Notes: generated by a model from the letters alone, not told the origin. 64,000 nt of DNA from Nitrospira defluvii (GCA_000196815.1 FP929003.1:310001-374000), one strand, 5' to 3'; shown: positions 46,318 to 55,570, counted from the first letter of the stretch. Made by a program: numbers and translations.

Positions 46318-47730
46318 ATGGCATCTGATCTTCCCCCATCAAAATCACGCGGGGTTGTATCTGCCGGGCGACGCGCGGCCATGAGGGCGTTGCTGGCGAT
46401 CGACACAGCGGGCATGTTGGGAGACGATCTGTTCGATCAGGTGTCCTCGCGCGAAGCGTTGGATCTGCGCGATCGGGCCTTCATGGTCGAGCTCGTGCGC
46501 GGCGTGTTGCGGTATCGAGCCACTCTCGACTGGCGCCTGGGTCTGTTGTCGGATCGGCGCATCACGAAACTTCCCACCTTGGTTCAGACCATTCTGCGTC
46601 TCGGTGCCTATCAACTCCTATACTTGGACCGGGTTCCAGATTCCGCTGCCGTGAACGAGTCTGTGCAGATGACGAAGCAGCAGAGCCGTCGTCTGGGGCG
46701 GGATTGGAGCGGCTTTGTGAATGCGGTGCTCAGGGCGCTGCTTCGATCCCCCGAACCGGCCTGGCCCGATGCGGGAAGCGATCCCGTTGTGGCCTTGGCT
46801 GTGCGGTATTCCTGTCCTGCCTGGCTCGTGGAGCGTTGGTGTCGTCGCTTGGGTGCCGAGCGCGCTGAGGTCTTGTGCCGTGCGTCGGTAGAGGCGCCTC
46901 CGCTGACGCTGCGTGTGAATACGCTTCGAACATCCCGCTCGGCATTGCTGGCCGACTTGGCTGCGGCGCAGGTGGAGGCTAACCCGACGTCAGTCAGCGA
47001 AGTCGGCCTTCAGCTGTCTCGTTCCTGCGCGGTCATCGATCTGCCGGGATACGCGGAGGGGCGGTTCTATGTGGAGGATGAAGCGGGGCAGCTGATTCCG
47101 TTGTTGTTGGATGTGCAGCCGGGGCAACGGGCGCTGGACGCCTGCGCGGCGCCGGGTGGAAAGGCCACCCACCTGGCAGCGCTCATGGAGAATCAGGGCG
47201 AGATTGTGGCGGTGGACCGAGTCTCGTCGAGACTCGATCTTGTGATGGCCAATTGCCGCCGTCTCGGAGTGAAGATTCTGACGCCGCTGGCCGGCGATTT
47301 GCGCGCGCTGGTCGGTGCAGAAATCGCGTCGCATCCGATGTTGTCCCGACCGTTCGACCGCATTCTGCTGGATGCTCCGTGCAGCGGCCTCGGTGTGTTG
47401 CGGCGCCATCCGGAAGGGAAGTGGTATAAGACGCCGGAATCCATCGCGCAGCATCGGCGGATGCAGGTGGAATTGCTCGCAGTGACGAGCCGTCTCTTGC
47501 GACCCGGAGGGGTGTTGGTCTATAGTGCTTGCTCGATCGAACCGGAAGAAACCGAGTCGATCATTGACGAGTTTTGTCAGGCTCATCATCAATTTCAGCG
47601 TGAGTCGATCGCGCCCTGGTTGCCCCCGGCCGGACTGCCGTTCGTGACCCCGCGAGGGGATCTGTCTACGATGGCCAATAGTAAGAGGATGGACCTGTTT
47701 TTCGCCGCCCGCGTGCGGAGGAGCGAGTGA
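46318..47730 (+). CDS. rsmB: 16S rRNA (cytosine-C5) methyltransferase RsmB
   Basis: Methylates C967 of 16S rRNA. N-terminal NusB-like RNA-binding domain (about 15-145), then the SAM-dependent domain with ALDACAAPGGKATHLA, ILLDAPCSGLGVLRRHPEGKW (Pro-Cys pair) and LVYSACSIEPEE with the second catalytic Cys. 470 residues. The stop overlaps the rpe ATG by one base (TGATG). Confidence 0.95.
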   Translation: MASDLPPSKSRGVVSAGRRAAMRALLAIDTAGMLGDDLFDQVSSREALDLRDRAFMVELVRGVLRYRATLDWRLGLLSDRRITKLPTLVQTILRLGAYQLLYLDRVPDSAAVNESVQMTKQQSRRLGRDWSGFVNAVLRALLRSPEPAWPDAGSDPVVALAVRYSCPAWLVERWCRRLGAERAEVLCRASVEAPPLTLRVNTLRTSRSALLADLAAAQVEANPTSVSEVGLQLSRSCAVIDLPGYAEGRFYVEDEAGQLIPLLLDVQPGQRALDACAAPGGKATHLAALMENQGEIVAVDRVSSRLDLVMANCRRLGVKILTPLAGDLRALVGAEIASHPMLSRPFDRILLDAPCSGLGVLRRHPEGKWYKTPESIAQHRRMQVELLAVTSRLLRPGGVLVYSACSIEPEETESIIDEFCQAHHQFQRESIAPWLPPAGLPFVTPRGDLSTMANSKRMDLFFAARVRRSE

Positions 47731-48434
47731 TGGCCGGTCGGACAGTACGTATTGCCCCCTCCATTCTATCGGCGGATTTTGCGCGCCTGGCCGAAGAAGT
47801 GGCACGGGTGGAGGACGCCGGAGCCGACTGGTTGCACATCGATGTCATGGACGGGCACTTCGTGCCGAACCTGACCGTCGGACCGCCGATCGTCGAAGCC
47901 TTGAGAAAAGTCACCACCCTTCCGTTGGATGTGCATCTGATGATGACGAATCCGGATGCGTTTATCGGGGAGTTTGCCGAAGCGGGCGCCGATTATCTGA
48001 CCGTGCATGTGGAAACTTGCCCGCACCTGCATCGGACGGTGCAGTCGATCAAAGAACGAGGCGTGAAGGCGGGTGTGACGTTGAACCCTGCCACGCCGGC
48101 CGGGACCCTTTCGGAAATCGTCCGCGATGCCGATCTCATCCTCATCATGTCGGTCAATCCCGGATTCGGCGGGCAGAAGTTTATTGCCTCATCGTTGCAC
48201 AAGATCGCCGAGGTCAGGGCTCTGATCGATCGTTCCGGGAGCCGGGCGCTTCTGGAGGTAGACGGAGGTGTGAAGCCGGACAACGTCAAAGAGATTCTCG
48301 CCGCCGGAGCCGAGGTGCTGGTTGCAGGGTCAGCCGTATTTTCAACGGATGACTATACCGCTGCCATAACGGCGCTCAGAGCCGGGCATGAGCCTGCCGC
48401 CCGCACCGCGAGGGTTGCAACCGCTCATCGATAG
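47730..48434 (+). CDS. rpe: Ribulose-phosphate 3-epimerase
   Basis: Interconverts ribulose and xylulose 5-phosphates. TIM-barrel motifs: RIAPSILSADFARL, ADWLHIDVMDGHFVPNLTVGP (metal-binding His/Asp), VDVHLM-type LDVHLMMTNP, LIMSVNPGFGGQKF, and LEVDGGVKPDNV. 234 residues from ATG 47730, coupled to rsmB by TGATG. The C-terminus has a short basic extension. Confidence 0.95.
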   Translation: MAGRTVRIAPSILSADFARLAEEVARVEDAGADWLHIDVMDGHFVPNLTVGPPIVEALRKVTTLPLDVHLMMTNPDAFIGEFAEAGADYLTVHVETCPHLHRTVQSIKERGVKAGVTLNPATPAGTLSEIVRDADLILIMSVNPGFGGQKFIASSLHKIAEVRALIDRSGSRALLEVDGGVKPDNVKEILAAGAEVLVAGSAVFSTDDYTAAITALRAGHEPAARTARVATAHR

Positions 48435-48461
48435 AAGAGGCATCGGACCACACCCTTGTTC

Positions 48462-50006
48462 ATGGATAATCTTCATCCCCTCGAAAGCAAAGTGCTGCTG
48501 GCGTTGATCCGGCAGCCGGATGGGCCTCCTACGCTCGATCAACTTGAGGCATCCACCGGGCTGGAGCCGTCGCAGTTGAGCATGGCCGTGGAATGGCTGC
48601 TTGCCAAATCGCTGATCGCCGTTCATTCGGAAACCGTTGCCCATATCGCTTCCCTGACCCCGATCGGCGAATTGTTTTTTGAGAAATATGCCCCGATTGA
48701 GCGAGTGCTTTCTGCGGCGCGGGAAGCCGGCCAGACGGGGAAACGTCTCACGATTCAGGATATTCAGGTCAAGGAAGCACTCGAACCGTCGGATGTGAGT
48801 AAGGCGGTCGGCACCCTCAAAAAAGAGGGTGCGATCCTGATCGTCCAGGGCGGGTGCATTGAAAGTACCGGCCGCAATAGTGCCACGGCCGAGGCCATGC
48901 GTTCGTTGTTGCAGGAACTGCGGAGCGGCCAGCGGGAGTTGCAGTCTTTTTCCGAGCCGCTTCGGAACGTGCTCCAACAACATGCGGTGAAGCGCGGAAA
49001 CGCGCGTGAGCCGTTCCGGATCGATGAGCGGGTCACCCGGTCATTTGTGCTGACCCCTGCCGGGAAGGATGTGGCAGACCAATTGTCGCGCGACGGTGTG
49101 GCGGAAGAGGTCTCGCAGCTGACGCCGGAGTTGCTGAAGGAAGGTGCCTGGCGGACGAAACGGTTTCGGAAATATACGATCAGTTTGCGGGCCCCGAGAA
49201 TCGCGGCCGGGAAACGCCATCCCTATCGAGAGTTTCTGGATCTCGTCAAACTCAAGCTGGTCAGTATGGGTTTCCAGGAAATGCGCGGGACGCTCGTGGA
49301 GACCGAGTTCTGGAATATGGACGCGCTGTTCATGCCGCAGTTTCATCCGGCCCGCGACATTCATGATGTCTATTTCGTGAAAAATCCGACCCATGCCCGC
49401 ACAATCGCCGAGCCGTACCTGACGCAGGTGACGCAGGTACATGAAAAAGGGACGGGCGCCGGATCGACGGGCTGGGGCTATACCTTCGATGCCGAGCGGG
49501 CGAAACGGCTGGTGTTGCGGAGCCAAGGCACCGCGGTGTCGGCGAGGACATTGGCGTCCGGCGCGTCCGTGCCGGGGAAATATTTTTCGATCGCCCGCTG
49601 CTTTCGTTACGATCAGGTGGATGCGACCCATGCCACTGACTTCTTTCAGGTGGAGGGCATCGTGTTGGGTGCGGATATTAACTTCCGGACCCTGCTCGGG
49701 TTGCTGAATCTGTTCGCCCGGGAAGTGGCGCAAGCCAAGGAAGTGAAATTTCTTCCGGCCTATTTCCCATTCACCGAGCCGTCGGTCGAAATGCATGTGC
49801 GCCATCCGAAGCTAGGGTGGATGGAATTGGGGGGCGCCGGATTATTCCGGCCTGAAGTGACGACCCCGCTCGGTGTCTCTGTGCCGGTCATTGCCTGGGG
49901 CCTTGGCCTCGATCGTATGGCGATGGTGGCGCTGGGGATTCACGACATTCGCGATCTGTTCTCGGCCGACCTTGAATTCATACGCACCATGCGGGGAAGT
50001 TTTTAG
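48462..50006 (+). CDS. pheS: Phenylalanyl-tRNA synthetase alpha subunit, archaeal/eukaryotic type
   Basis: Catalytic subunit of the PheRS heterotetramer. At 514 residues it is far longer than the usual bacterial alpha (about 340). It has N-terminal winged-helix modules (about 1-230), as in archaeal/eukaryotic enzymes, and the archaeal-style motif 3 ELGGAGLFRPEV...IAWGLGLDRMAM instead of the bacterial form. Motif 2 is ARCFRYDQVDATHATDFFQVEG. ATG 48462 chosen over TTG 48456. It is 12 bases from pheT. Archaeal-type PheRS is known in spirochaetes; here it suggests acquisition by transfer. Confidence 0.93.
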   Translation: MDNLHPLESKVLLALIRQPDGPPTLDQLEASTGLEPSQLSMAVEWLLAKSLIAVHSETVAHIASLTPIGELFFEKYAPIERVLSAAREAGQTGKRLTIQDIQVKEALEPSDVSKAVGTLKKEGAILIVQGGCIESTGRNSATAEAMRSLLQELRSGQRELQSFSEPLRNVLQQHAVKRGNAREPFRIDERVTRSFVLTPAGKDVADQLSRDGVAEEVSQLTPELLKEGAWRTKRFRKYTISLRAPRIAAGKRHPYREFLDLVKLKLVSMGFQEMRGTLVETEFWNMDALFMPQFHPARDIHDVYFVKNPTHARTIAEPYLTQVTQVHEKGTGAGSTGWGYTFDAERAKRLVLRSQGTAVSARTLASGASVPGKYFSIARCFRYDQVDATHATDFFQVEGIVLGADINFRTLLGLLNLFAREVAQAKEVKFLPAYFPFTEPSVEMHVRHPKLGWMELGGAGLFRPEVTTPLGVSVPVIAWGLGLDRMAMVALGIHDIRDLFSADLEFIRTMRGSF

Positions 50007-50018
50007 GACGACGACACT

Positions 50019-51737
50019 ATGCCCACTATTTCCCTTCAACGAGACGATCTCGAAGCCTTGATCGCCGGGCCGGACGAGAAACCGGCGAGGATCCCGCTCG
50101 ATCAGCTTGAGCAATGGCTGATGTTGGTGAAGGGAGAGCTGAAGGGGCACAATGCAGAGACCGGCGAGCTGCGGATCGAGCTGCAAGACAGCAACCGTCC
50201 AGACTTGTGGTGCTGCGAAGGCATCGCCAGGCAGATTCGGATCAAGCAGCGTGGCTCGGCGATTTCCTATCCCTTCTTCAAGAAGCCGAAGGGGGTTGCG
50301 GGGAAGCTGGTCGTGGCGCAGGGAATGGACCAGGTTCGTCCCTACGTGGCCGCTTGCACGGCGGTCGGGTATCGCGTGACGGCATCCGGCCTGACGCAAC
50401 TCATCCAAACGCAGGAAAAGTTAGCCGATATTTTTGGGCGCAAGCGGCGGTCGGTCTCGATCGGCTTGTACCGTTTAGCTCCCATCGTGTTTCCCGTCTC
50501 CTACGATCTGGTTAAGCCTGATGATGTGCGATTCACGCCGCTCGGCATGGAAACCATGATGACGCTCCGGGAGATCCTCATGGTTCATCCCAAAGGCGTG
50601 GAATATGGCGGCATTGTCGGTGGCCACGACCGGCTCCCTGTGCTGCGGGACGCGAAGGGGCAGGTGTTGTCCTTCCCCCCGATCATCAACAGCCTGGAAA
50701 TCGGCGAGGTTCAGGTTGGGGATCATGAATTGTTTGTCGAAGTGACGGGGACCGATCTTTCGATGGTCGCGCTGACCCTCAATATTTTTGCCGCCAATCT
50801 CGCGGATCGCGGTGCGGTGATCACGCCGATCGACATTCACTCGCCGGTGAAAACCAGTTTCGGGCGGCGCTGGAGCACACCGATCGATTTCGGGGCACCC
50901 CGGACAATTCCTCTCAAGGCCATCGAGTCGGCGTTGGGAGAGGCCCTGGGTGGAAAGGAAGTTACCTCTGCGCTCAAGTCCTATGGGTATACCGTAAAGT
51001 CGGCCGGGCAAAAGGTGGCTGTACAACTACCGCCCTACCGCAACGATCTGCTGCATACGGTTGATGTGGTGGAGGATGTGGCCATCAGTCAGGGATACGC
51101 CAGGTTTGCTCCCGTCATGCCCTCGCAGTTCACGGTGGGCGGGCTGTCGCGTTTGGAGCAGATGGCCGACCGGGTTCGGCATCTCATGGTGGGGCTGGAA
51201 TTCCAGGAAATCATTTCCAACATCATGGGCTCTCATCAGGACTTTTGCACACGTATGCGTCTGGACGGCACCGAGTGGGCGAAGGTGGTGGAAGTGGATA
51301 ACGTGATGTCTCTCAGCTACTCCTGCCTGCGCCAGTGGATTACGCCATCGTTGTTGCAGGTGGAAGCCAATTCAAGCCGGGCCTTCTATCCGCACCGCAT
51401 GTTTGAGGTCGGGGAAGTGGCTATTCCTGAAGCGAGCGTCGATGTCGGGTCCCGGACCGTGACGATGTTGGGTGCCGTGATCGCCCATGCCGGTGCGCAC
51501 TTCTCAGAAATTCATTCCTGTTTGGATCTGCTGCTGTATTACCTGGATCGCCCCTTTACCCTGGAGCCGGTTGAGCATCCCTCATTTCTCGATGGTCGAG
51601 CAGGGAAGATTGTCTCAAACGGGCGGGTGATCGGGTTGTTGGGCGAGCTGCATCCCGAGGTGCTGGAGCACTGGCAAATCGGGGTTCCGGCGGTGGCGCT
51701 GGAGTTGGAGATCGATCGACTGCTGGAAGAGGTGTGA
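50019..51737 (+). CDS. pheT: Phenylalanyl-tRNA synthetase beta subunit, archaeal/eukaryotic type
   Basis: Structural and editing subunit. 572 residues, against about 800 in ordinary bacteria; the bacterial N-terminal EMAP-like and C-terminal anticodon-binding extensions are missing. The N-terminus PTISLQRDDLEALIAG, then SNRPDLWCCEGIARQIR, PPYRNDLLHTVDVVEDVAISQGY and FYPHRMFEVGEVA fit archaeal/eukaryotic beta. Both subunits match in type, so the pair was presumably acquired together. Confidence 0.93.
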   Translation: MPTISLQRDDLEALIAGPDEKPARIPLDQLEQWLMLVKGELKGHNAETGELRIELQDSNRPDLWCCEGIARQIRIKQRGSAISYPFFKKPKGVAGKLVVAQGMDQVRPYVAACTAVGYRVTASGLTQLIQTQEKLADIFGRKRRSVSIGLYRLAPIVFPVSYDLVKPDDVRFTPLGMETMMTLREILMVHPKGVEYGGIVGGHDRLPVLRDAKGQVLSFPPIINSLEIGEVQVGDHELFVEVTGTDLSMVALTLNIFAANLADRGAVITPIDIHSPVKTSFGRRWSTPIDFGAPRTIPLKAIESALGEALGGKEVTSALKSYGYTVKSAGQKVAVQLPPYRNDLLHTVDVVEDVAISQGYARFAPVMPSQFTVGGLSRLEQMADRVRHLMVGLEFQEIISNIMGSHQDFCTRMRLDGTEWAKVVEVDNVMSLSYSCLRQWITPSLLQVEANSSRAFYPHRMFEVGEVAIPEASVDVGSRTVTMLGAVIAHAGAHFSEIHSCLDLLLYYLDRPFTLEPVEHPSFLDGRAGKIVSNGRVIGLLGELHPEVLEHWQIGVPAVALELEIDRLLEEV

Positions 51738-51768
51738 CGGGAGAATCCGTTCGATCAGGATTCTCCCG
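51738..51768. terminator. Stem-loop between convergent pheT and rplT
   Basis: CGGGAGAATCC (51738-51748) and GGATTCTCCCG (51758-51768) form a perfect 11-bp stem with a 9-base loop, starting directly after the pheT stop. No T-tract follows on either strand. It probably serves both convergent operons. Confidence 0.6.
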
Positions 51769-51796
51769 CCACAGAACGTGTGCGCGGACGTAACCG

Positions 51797-52165
51797 TTAG
51801 CTCGCCGCAGTTGCGAGTTGCTGCTTGGCCACCCCGACAAGTTTCTCGAATCCCGCCATATCCCGGATCGCCATATCGGACAGCACTTTCCGATCCAGCA
51901 GGATATTCGCCTTCTTCAGGGCGTTCATGAAGCGGCTATAGGCGATCCCATGCAGGCGGGTCGCAGCGCTGATGCGTGCGATCCAGAGCTGGCGGAAATC
52001 GCGCTTGCGATGCTTTCGTCCGACGTAGGCATAGGCCTGCCCCTTGTCGACCGATTCGGTTGCTGATCGGAACAGCCGGCTCTTTGCGCCATACTGGCCT
52101 TTCGCCAGTTTCAGGCGTTTCTTTCGCCGCTGTCGTGTTTTCGGACCACCTTTTGTACGAGGCAT
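51797..52165 (-). CDS. rplT: 50S ribosomal protein L20
   Basis: 122-residue basic protein starting MPRTKGGPKTRQRRKKRLKLAKGQYGA (unusual TKGG in place of the common VKRG), then RKHRKRDFRQLWIARISAATR and GIAYSRFMNAL. Last gene of thrS-infC-rpmI-rplT. In many bacteria pheST follows it; here it is met by inverted archaeal-type pheST. Confidence 0.97.
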   Translation of the reverse strand: MPRTKGGPKTRQRRKKRLKLAKGQYGAKSRLFRSATESVDKGQAYAYVGRKHRKRDFRQLWIARISAATRLHGIAYSRFMNALKKANILLDRKVLSDMAIRDMAGFEKLVGVAKQQLATAAS

Positions 52166-52210
52166 CGGGAGCTACTCCTTTTTCAGATCCTGTTCACGGA
52201 ACAATCGTGG

Positions 52211-52408
52211 TTACTGTGGAATAATGCGGTTCAGTGCTGGGGTCGAAGCAGAGGAGACCTCAACGGCCCCCTTCAGGTTCCGCTTGCGATCGCGCGGCTT
52301 TCCGGTGAGCAAGTGCCTACCGCCGGCCTTCCGACGAACCAGCTTCCCCGTTCCTGTGCGTCGAAACCGCTTCTTCGCGCCACTGTGGGTTTTCATTTTG
52401 ATTTTCAT
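52211..52408 (-). CDS. rpmI: 50S ribosomal protein L35
   Basis: 65 residues: [37 protein letters not shown], a standard L35 start (an ATG four codons in is possible), with a slightly longer C-terminus ([17 protein letters not shown]). Between infC and rplT with short gaps. Confidence 0.96.
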   Translation of the reverse strand: MKIKMKTHSGAKKRFRRTGTGKLVRRKAGGRHLLTGKPRDRKRNLKGAVEVSSASTPALNRIIPQ

Positions 52409-52441
52409 GCTCTCATTCCTTCCTTGTGTGCGCTCGGCACA

Positions 52442-52948
52442 CTATTTGGGAGCCAGAATCATGATCAGGCTCCGCCCTTCCATTCGTGGCGCAAACTCCA
52501 CGGTCCCTGCTTCCGTACATTCCTTAATGACGCTGGCCATCATTGTGCGGCCCATCTCCTGATTGGCCATTTCGCGTCCGCGATAGGTCAATGTCACTTT
52601 GGTCTTGTTGCCGTCGGCCAGAAATTCCTTGATCTGGCGGATCTTGATCTCGAGGTCATGCTTGTCGGTGCGGGGACGAAGCTTAATCTCTTTGACCTGC
52701 GTCGACTTCTGGTGACGCCGGCTCTGGTGATCTTTCTTGCTGAGTTCGAATTTGTACTTCCCATAGTCCATGATGCGGCAAACCGGCGGCTGCGAGGTCG
52801 GAGCCACCTCAACAAGGTCGTAGCCCCCCTCCTGGGCCTTGTTAAAGGCCTCTACGGTCGGCAGTATTCCCAGTTGCTCGCCTTCAGGACCGATGACTCG
52901 AACTTCCCGAATCCTGATTTCCCGGTTTACACGTAATTTAGGGACGAT
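52442..52948 (-). CDS. infC: Translation initiation factor IF-3 with AUC start codon
   Basis: Full-length IF3, 168 residues. The conserved N-terminus PKLRVNREIRIREVRVIG can only be reached if translation begins between the thrS stop TGA (52954-52952) and the Lys codon; the codons there are CCT, ATC, GTC, CCT. ATC at 52948-52946 is the only plausible start, with GAGGTGA six bases upstream (GAGG core) inside the thrS end. The first ordinary ATG (52807) would delete the N-domain. E. coli infC uses AUU and is autoregulated through it, so the same logic is expected here. The C-domain has VAPTSQPPVCRIMDYGKYKFE. Confidence 0.92.
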   Translation of the reverse strand: MVPKLRVNREIRIREVRVIGPEGEQLGILPTVEAFNKAQEGGYDLVEVAPTSQPPVCRIMDYGKYKFELSKKDHQSRRHQKSTQVKEIKLRPRTDKHDLEIKIRQIKEFLADGNKTKVTLTYRGREMANQEMGRTMMASVIKECTEAGTVEFAPRMEGRSLIMILAPK

Positions 52949-52951
52949 AGG

Positions 52952-54907
52952 TCACCTCGTTTGTGAATGGGTTGCCGTTTGACGCAATGTGTGATTCGCA
53001 TCCGTGCGAAGCAGTTCCAGAAAGGCTTCGATCGGCATGCTCCCGTGATTCGCGCCGCTCCGGCCGCGAACCGCTACCATGCCGCTCTGCACTTCTTTGT
53101 CTCCCACGACCAGCATATATGGGATTTTGTTCTTTTCCGCCTCGCGGATCTTAAAGCCGATCTTCTCGTTGCGGAGGTCCGCCTCAACTCGAAATCCGTG
53201 GCTCTTGAGCGTGGAGACGATCTTCGCCGCAAATTCCTGCTGGTTGTCGGTGATCGTGAGCACCACGGCCTGTACTGGGGCCAGCCAGGTGGGGAAGGCG
53301 CCCGCATAGTGCTCGATCAGGATGCCGAAGAAGCGTTCGATGGAGCCCATGAGCGCCCGATGAATCATAATCGGCTGATGCGCCTTGCCGTCTTCGCCGG
53401 TGTACGCAAGCTTGAACCGCTCCGGATTGTTGAAGTCGACCTGGACTGTCGAACATTGCCAGGAGCGTCCGAGGACGTCTTTAATCTTGATGTCGATCTT
53501 TGGGCCATAGAAGACCCCTTCGCCGGGATCCACTTCGTAGGCCACACCGCGGCTCTTAAGCGCCGCTTCCAGGGCATTGGTGGCGATGGTCCAGTTCTCT
53601 TCAGAGCCGACGGACTTATCCGGACGGGTCGAGAGGTACACTTCAAACTCGGTAAAGCCGAAGGTGCCGAGGACGAAAAATGTGAAGTCCAGTACGCGGC
53701 TGACTTCGGCTTCGATCTGATCAGGACGGCAAAATAGATGCGCGTCGTCCTGGGTAAACCCACGGACACGCAGCAGGCCGTGCAGCACACCCGTGCGTTC
53801 ATAGCGGTAGACGGTCCCTAACTCGCCGTAACGGATCGGCAAATCCCGATAACTTCGCATGTGGGATTTGTAGATCATGATATGGAAGGGGCAGTTCATC
53901 GGCTTGAGTTGATACTCGCTGCCTTCCAGTTTCATCGATGCGAACATGTTTTCGCGGTAGTAATCCACATGCCCGCTGGTCTTCCACAGGTCCAGGCGGG
54001 CGACATGGGGCGAATACACCAGGTCGTAGCCGTCCTTGATATGTTGCTCACGCCAGAAGTTTTCGATCAGCAGCCGGATCAGCGAGCCCTTGGGGTGCCA
54101 CAGCACGAGGCCGGGACCGATCTCGTCCTGAATCGTAATCAGGTCCAGTTCCTTGCCGAGTTTCCGATGGTCGCGGCGCTTGATCTCTTCTAACTTCGCG
54201 AGATGGGCATCGAGTTCTTTTTTGGTCGGGAAGGACGTGCCGTAGACCCGCTGCAACATCGGGTTGCGCTCGTCGCCCCGCCAGTACGCGCCTCCGGTGG
54301 ACAGCAGCTTGAAAGCCCCGACGTATCCGGTGGTAGGGAGGTGCGGCCCGCGACAGAGGTCAACGAACTCTCCTTGACGATATAGCGAGATGGGAGACGC
54401 ATCGTCGAAGCTATTGATCAGCTCTACTTTGTAGCCTTCCCCGCGTTCCTGGAAGAACTTGATGGCATCCTGCTTGGATAGTTCGCTTCGGGTGACCGTC
54501 AGGCCACGTTTCATAATCTCAATGGCGCGCGCCTCGATCTTTTCCAGATCTTCAGGCGTGAACGGTCGATCGAAAGCGAAGTCGTAATAGAACCCATCGT
54601 CCAATGCCGGGCCGATCGTGAGCTGGGCGGTCGGGAATACTTCCTTCACGGCCTGCGCCATGATGTGGGTGCTGCTGTGGCGATAGACCTCGCGCCCCTC
54701 GGGAGACTCGAAGGTCAGGGCCTCGATGGTGGCGTCTTGCTCCAACGGACGCGACAGGTCCATTGGCTCGCCATTGATCTTCGCAGCCAGCACCTTGGCA
54801 TCGAGGCGTCCACCTTCCGGAGTGAGAGCCTCTCGGACGGTGCATCCTGCTGGTACTTGTTTTCGAGTTCCGTCAGGAAGGGTAATCTGAATGAGCTGTG
54901 AGGCCAC
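52952..54907 (-). CDS. thrS: Threonyl-tRNA synthetase
   Basis: Class II synthetase, about 651 residues. N-terminal TGS domain (IQITLPDGTRKQVPAGCTVREAL), editing domain with HSSTHIMAQAVKEVFP, catalytic domain with MNCPFHIMIYKSH, RYGELGTVYRYERTGVLHGLLRVRGFTQDDAHLFCRPDQ and the zinc-ligand pattern, then the anticodon-binding domain. Start: GTG 54907 has AGGA nine bases upstream; TTG 54916 would add three residues. Its 3' end carries the infC ribosome site. Confidence 0.95.
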   Translation of the reverse strand: MASQLIQITLPDGTRKQVPAGCTVREALTPEGGRLDAKVLAAKINGEPMDLSRPLEQDATIEALTFESPEGREVYRHSSTHIMAQAVKEVFPTAQLTIGPALDDGFYYDFAFDRPFTPEDLEKIEARAIEIMKRGLTVTRSELSKQDAIKFFQERGEGYKVELINSFDDASPISLYRQGEFVDLCRGPHLPTTGYVGAFKLLSTGGAYWRGDERNPMLQRVYGTSFPTKKELDAHLAKLEEIKRRDHRKLGKELDLITIQDEIGPGLVLWHPKGSLIRLLIENFWREQHIKDGYDLVYSPHVARLDLWKTSGHVDYYRENMFASMKLEGSEYQLKPMNCPFHIMIYKSHMRSYRDLPIRYGELGTVYRYERTGVLHGLLRVRGFTQDDAHLFCRPDQIEAEVSRVLDFTFFVLGTFGFTEFEVYLSTRPDKSVGSEENWTIATNALEAALKSRGVAYEVDPGEGVFYGPKIDIKIKDVLGRSWQCSTVQVDFNNPERFKLAYTGEDGKAHQPIMIHRALMGSIERFFGILIEHYAGAFPTWLAPVQAVVLTITDNQQEFAAKIVSTLKSHGFRVEADLRNEKIGFKIREAEKNKIPYMLVVGDKEVQSGMVAVRGRSGANHGSMPIEAFLELLRTDANHTLRQTATHSQTR

Positions 54908-54993
54908 TCCGGTCAATCCTACAAAAAATACAACGCCGTGCCGACGACCATGCTGCCGGTAGTCGGATCACGAACTGTGCGCAAGAAGAAAAA

Positions 54994-55068
54994 TGGTAGG
55001 CGCGGACGGTCTTGAACCGTCGACCTCTACCGTGTCAAGGTAGCGCTCTCCCCCTGAGCTACGCGCCT
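54994..55068 (-). tRNA. tRNA-Val (GAC)
   Basis: Read on the minus strand 55068 to 54994 it forms a 75-base cloverleaf with encoded CCA: acceptor AGGCGCG/CGCGCCT, anticodon loop TTGACAC with anticodon GAC (Val), T-arm GACGGTTCAAGACCGTC. It lies about 90 bases upstream of thrS on the same strand and may be processed from a shared transcript. Confidence 0.96.
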
Positions 55069-55127
55069 ATCGCCCGGCGATGCTAATACAGCCTCACCAG
55101 GAGTGTCAAGGAAACCCGGCCGCAAGA

Positions 55128-55163
55128 CAGGCTTTTCTCTTTCCCATCCGGAGGAGAAGCCTG
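55128..55163 (-). terminator. Possible terminator of the HU gene
   Basis: CAGGCTT (55128-55134) pairs with AAGCCTG (55157-55163), with an additional weak inner CTC/GAG pairing, 40 bases after the HU stop on the minus strand and before tRNA-Val. Only a short T-containing stretch follows. Confidence 0.35.
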
Positions 55164-55201
55164 CTCGCCGGTCAGGCATCATCGGGCGTATCAGCAAGGG
55201 T

Positions 55202-55474
55202 CTACTTGACCGCTGCTTTGAGTTCTTTGCCGGCCGAAAACTTGGGAATGCGGGCGGCAGGAATCTTCAATGCTTCCCCGGTTCGTGGATTGCGTCCCAT
55301 CCTGGCCTTGCGTTTTGAAATCGTAAACGTCCCGAAATTCACCAGCGTCACGCGTTTCCCTTTCTTGAGCGACGTGGTGACGGCTCCGGTGAAGGCCTCG
55401 AGCGCTACTGTTGCGGCGACCTTGGTGATTCCGGCGCTGTTCGCCATTTTTGCGATCAATTCTTCCTTGGTCAT
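55202..55474 (-). CDS. hup: HU-family nucleoid protein
   Basis: 90 residues: MTKEELIAKMANSAGITKVAATVALEAF, VTLVNFGTFTISKRKARMGRNPRTGEALKIPA with the DNA-minor-groove beta-arm, and KFSAGKELKAAVK. GGAGGG precedes the ATG. Standard HU rather than IHF by the arm sequence, although the two are hard to separate by eye. Confidence 0.95.
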   Translation of the reverse strand: MTKEELIAKMANSAGITKVAATVALEAFTGAVTTSLKKGKRVTLVNFGTFTISKRKARMGRNPRTGEALKIPAARIPKFSAGKELKAAVK

Positions 55475-55570
55475 TGCTTCCCTCCGTTGGTGGTTGGCGA
55501 CCGGTGGATATATGGGCGTATAGATTCTACGCCTCTGGTGAGGTGCTGATGAGTTGAGATGTGCGCGAAT

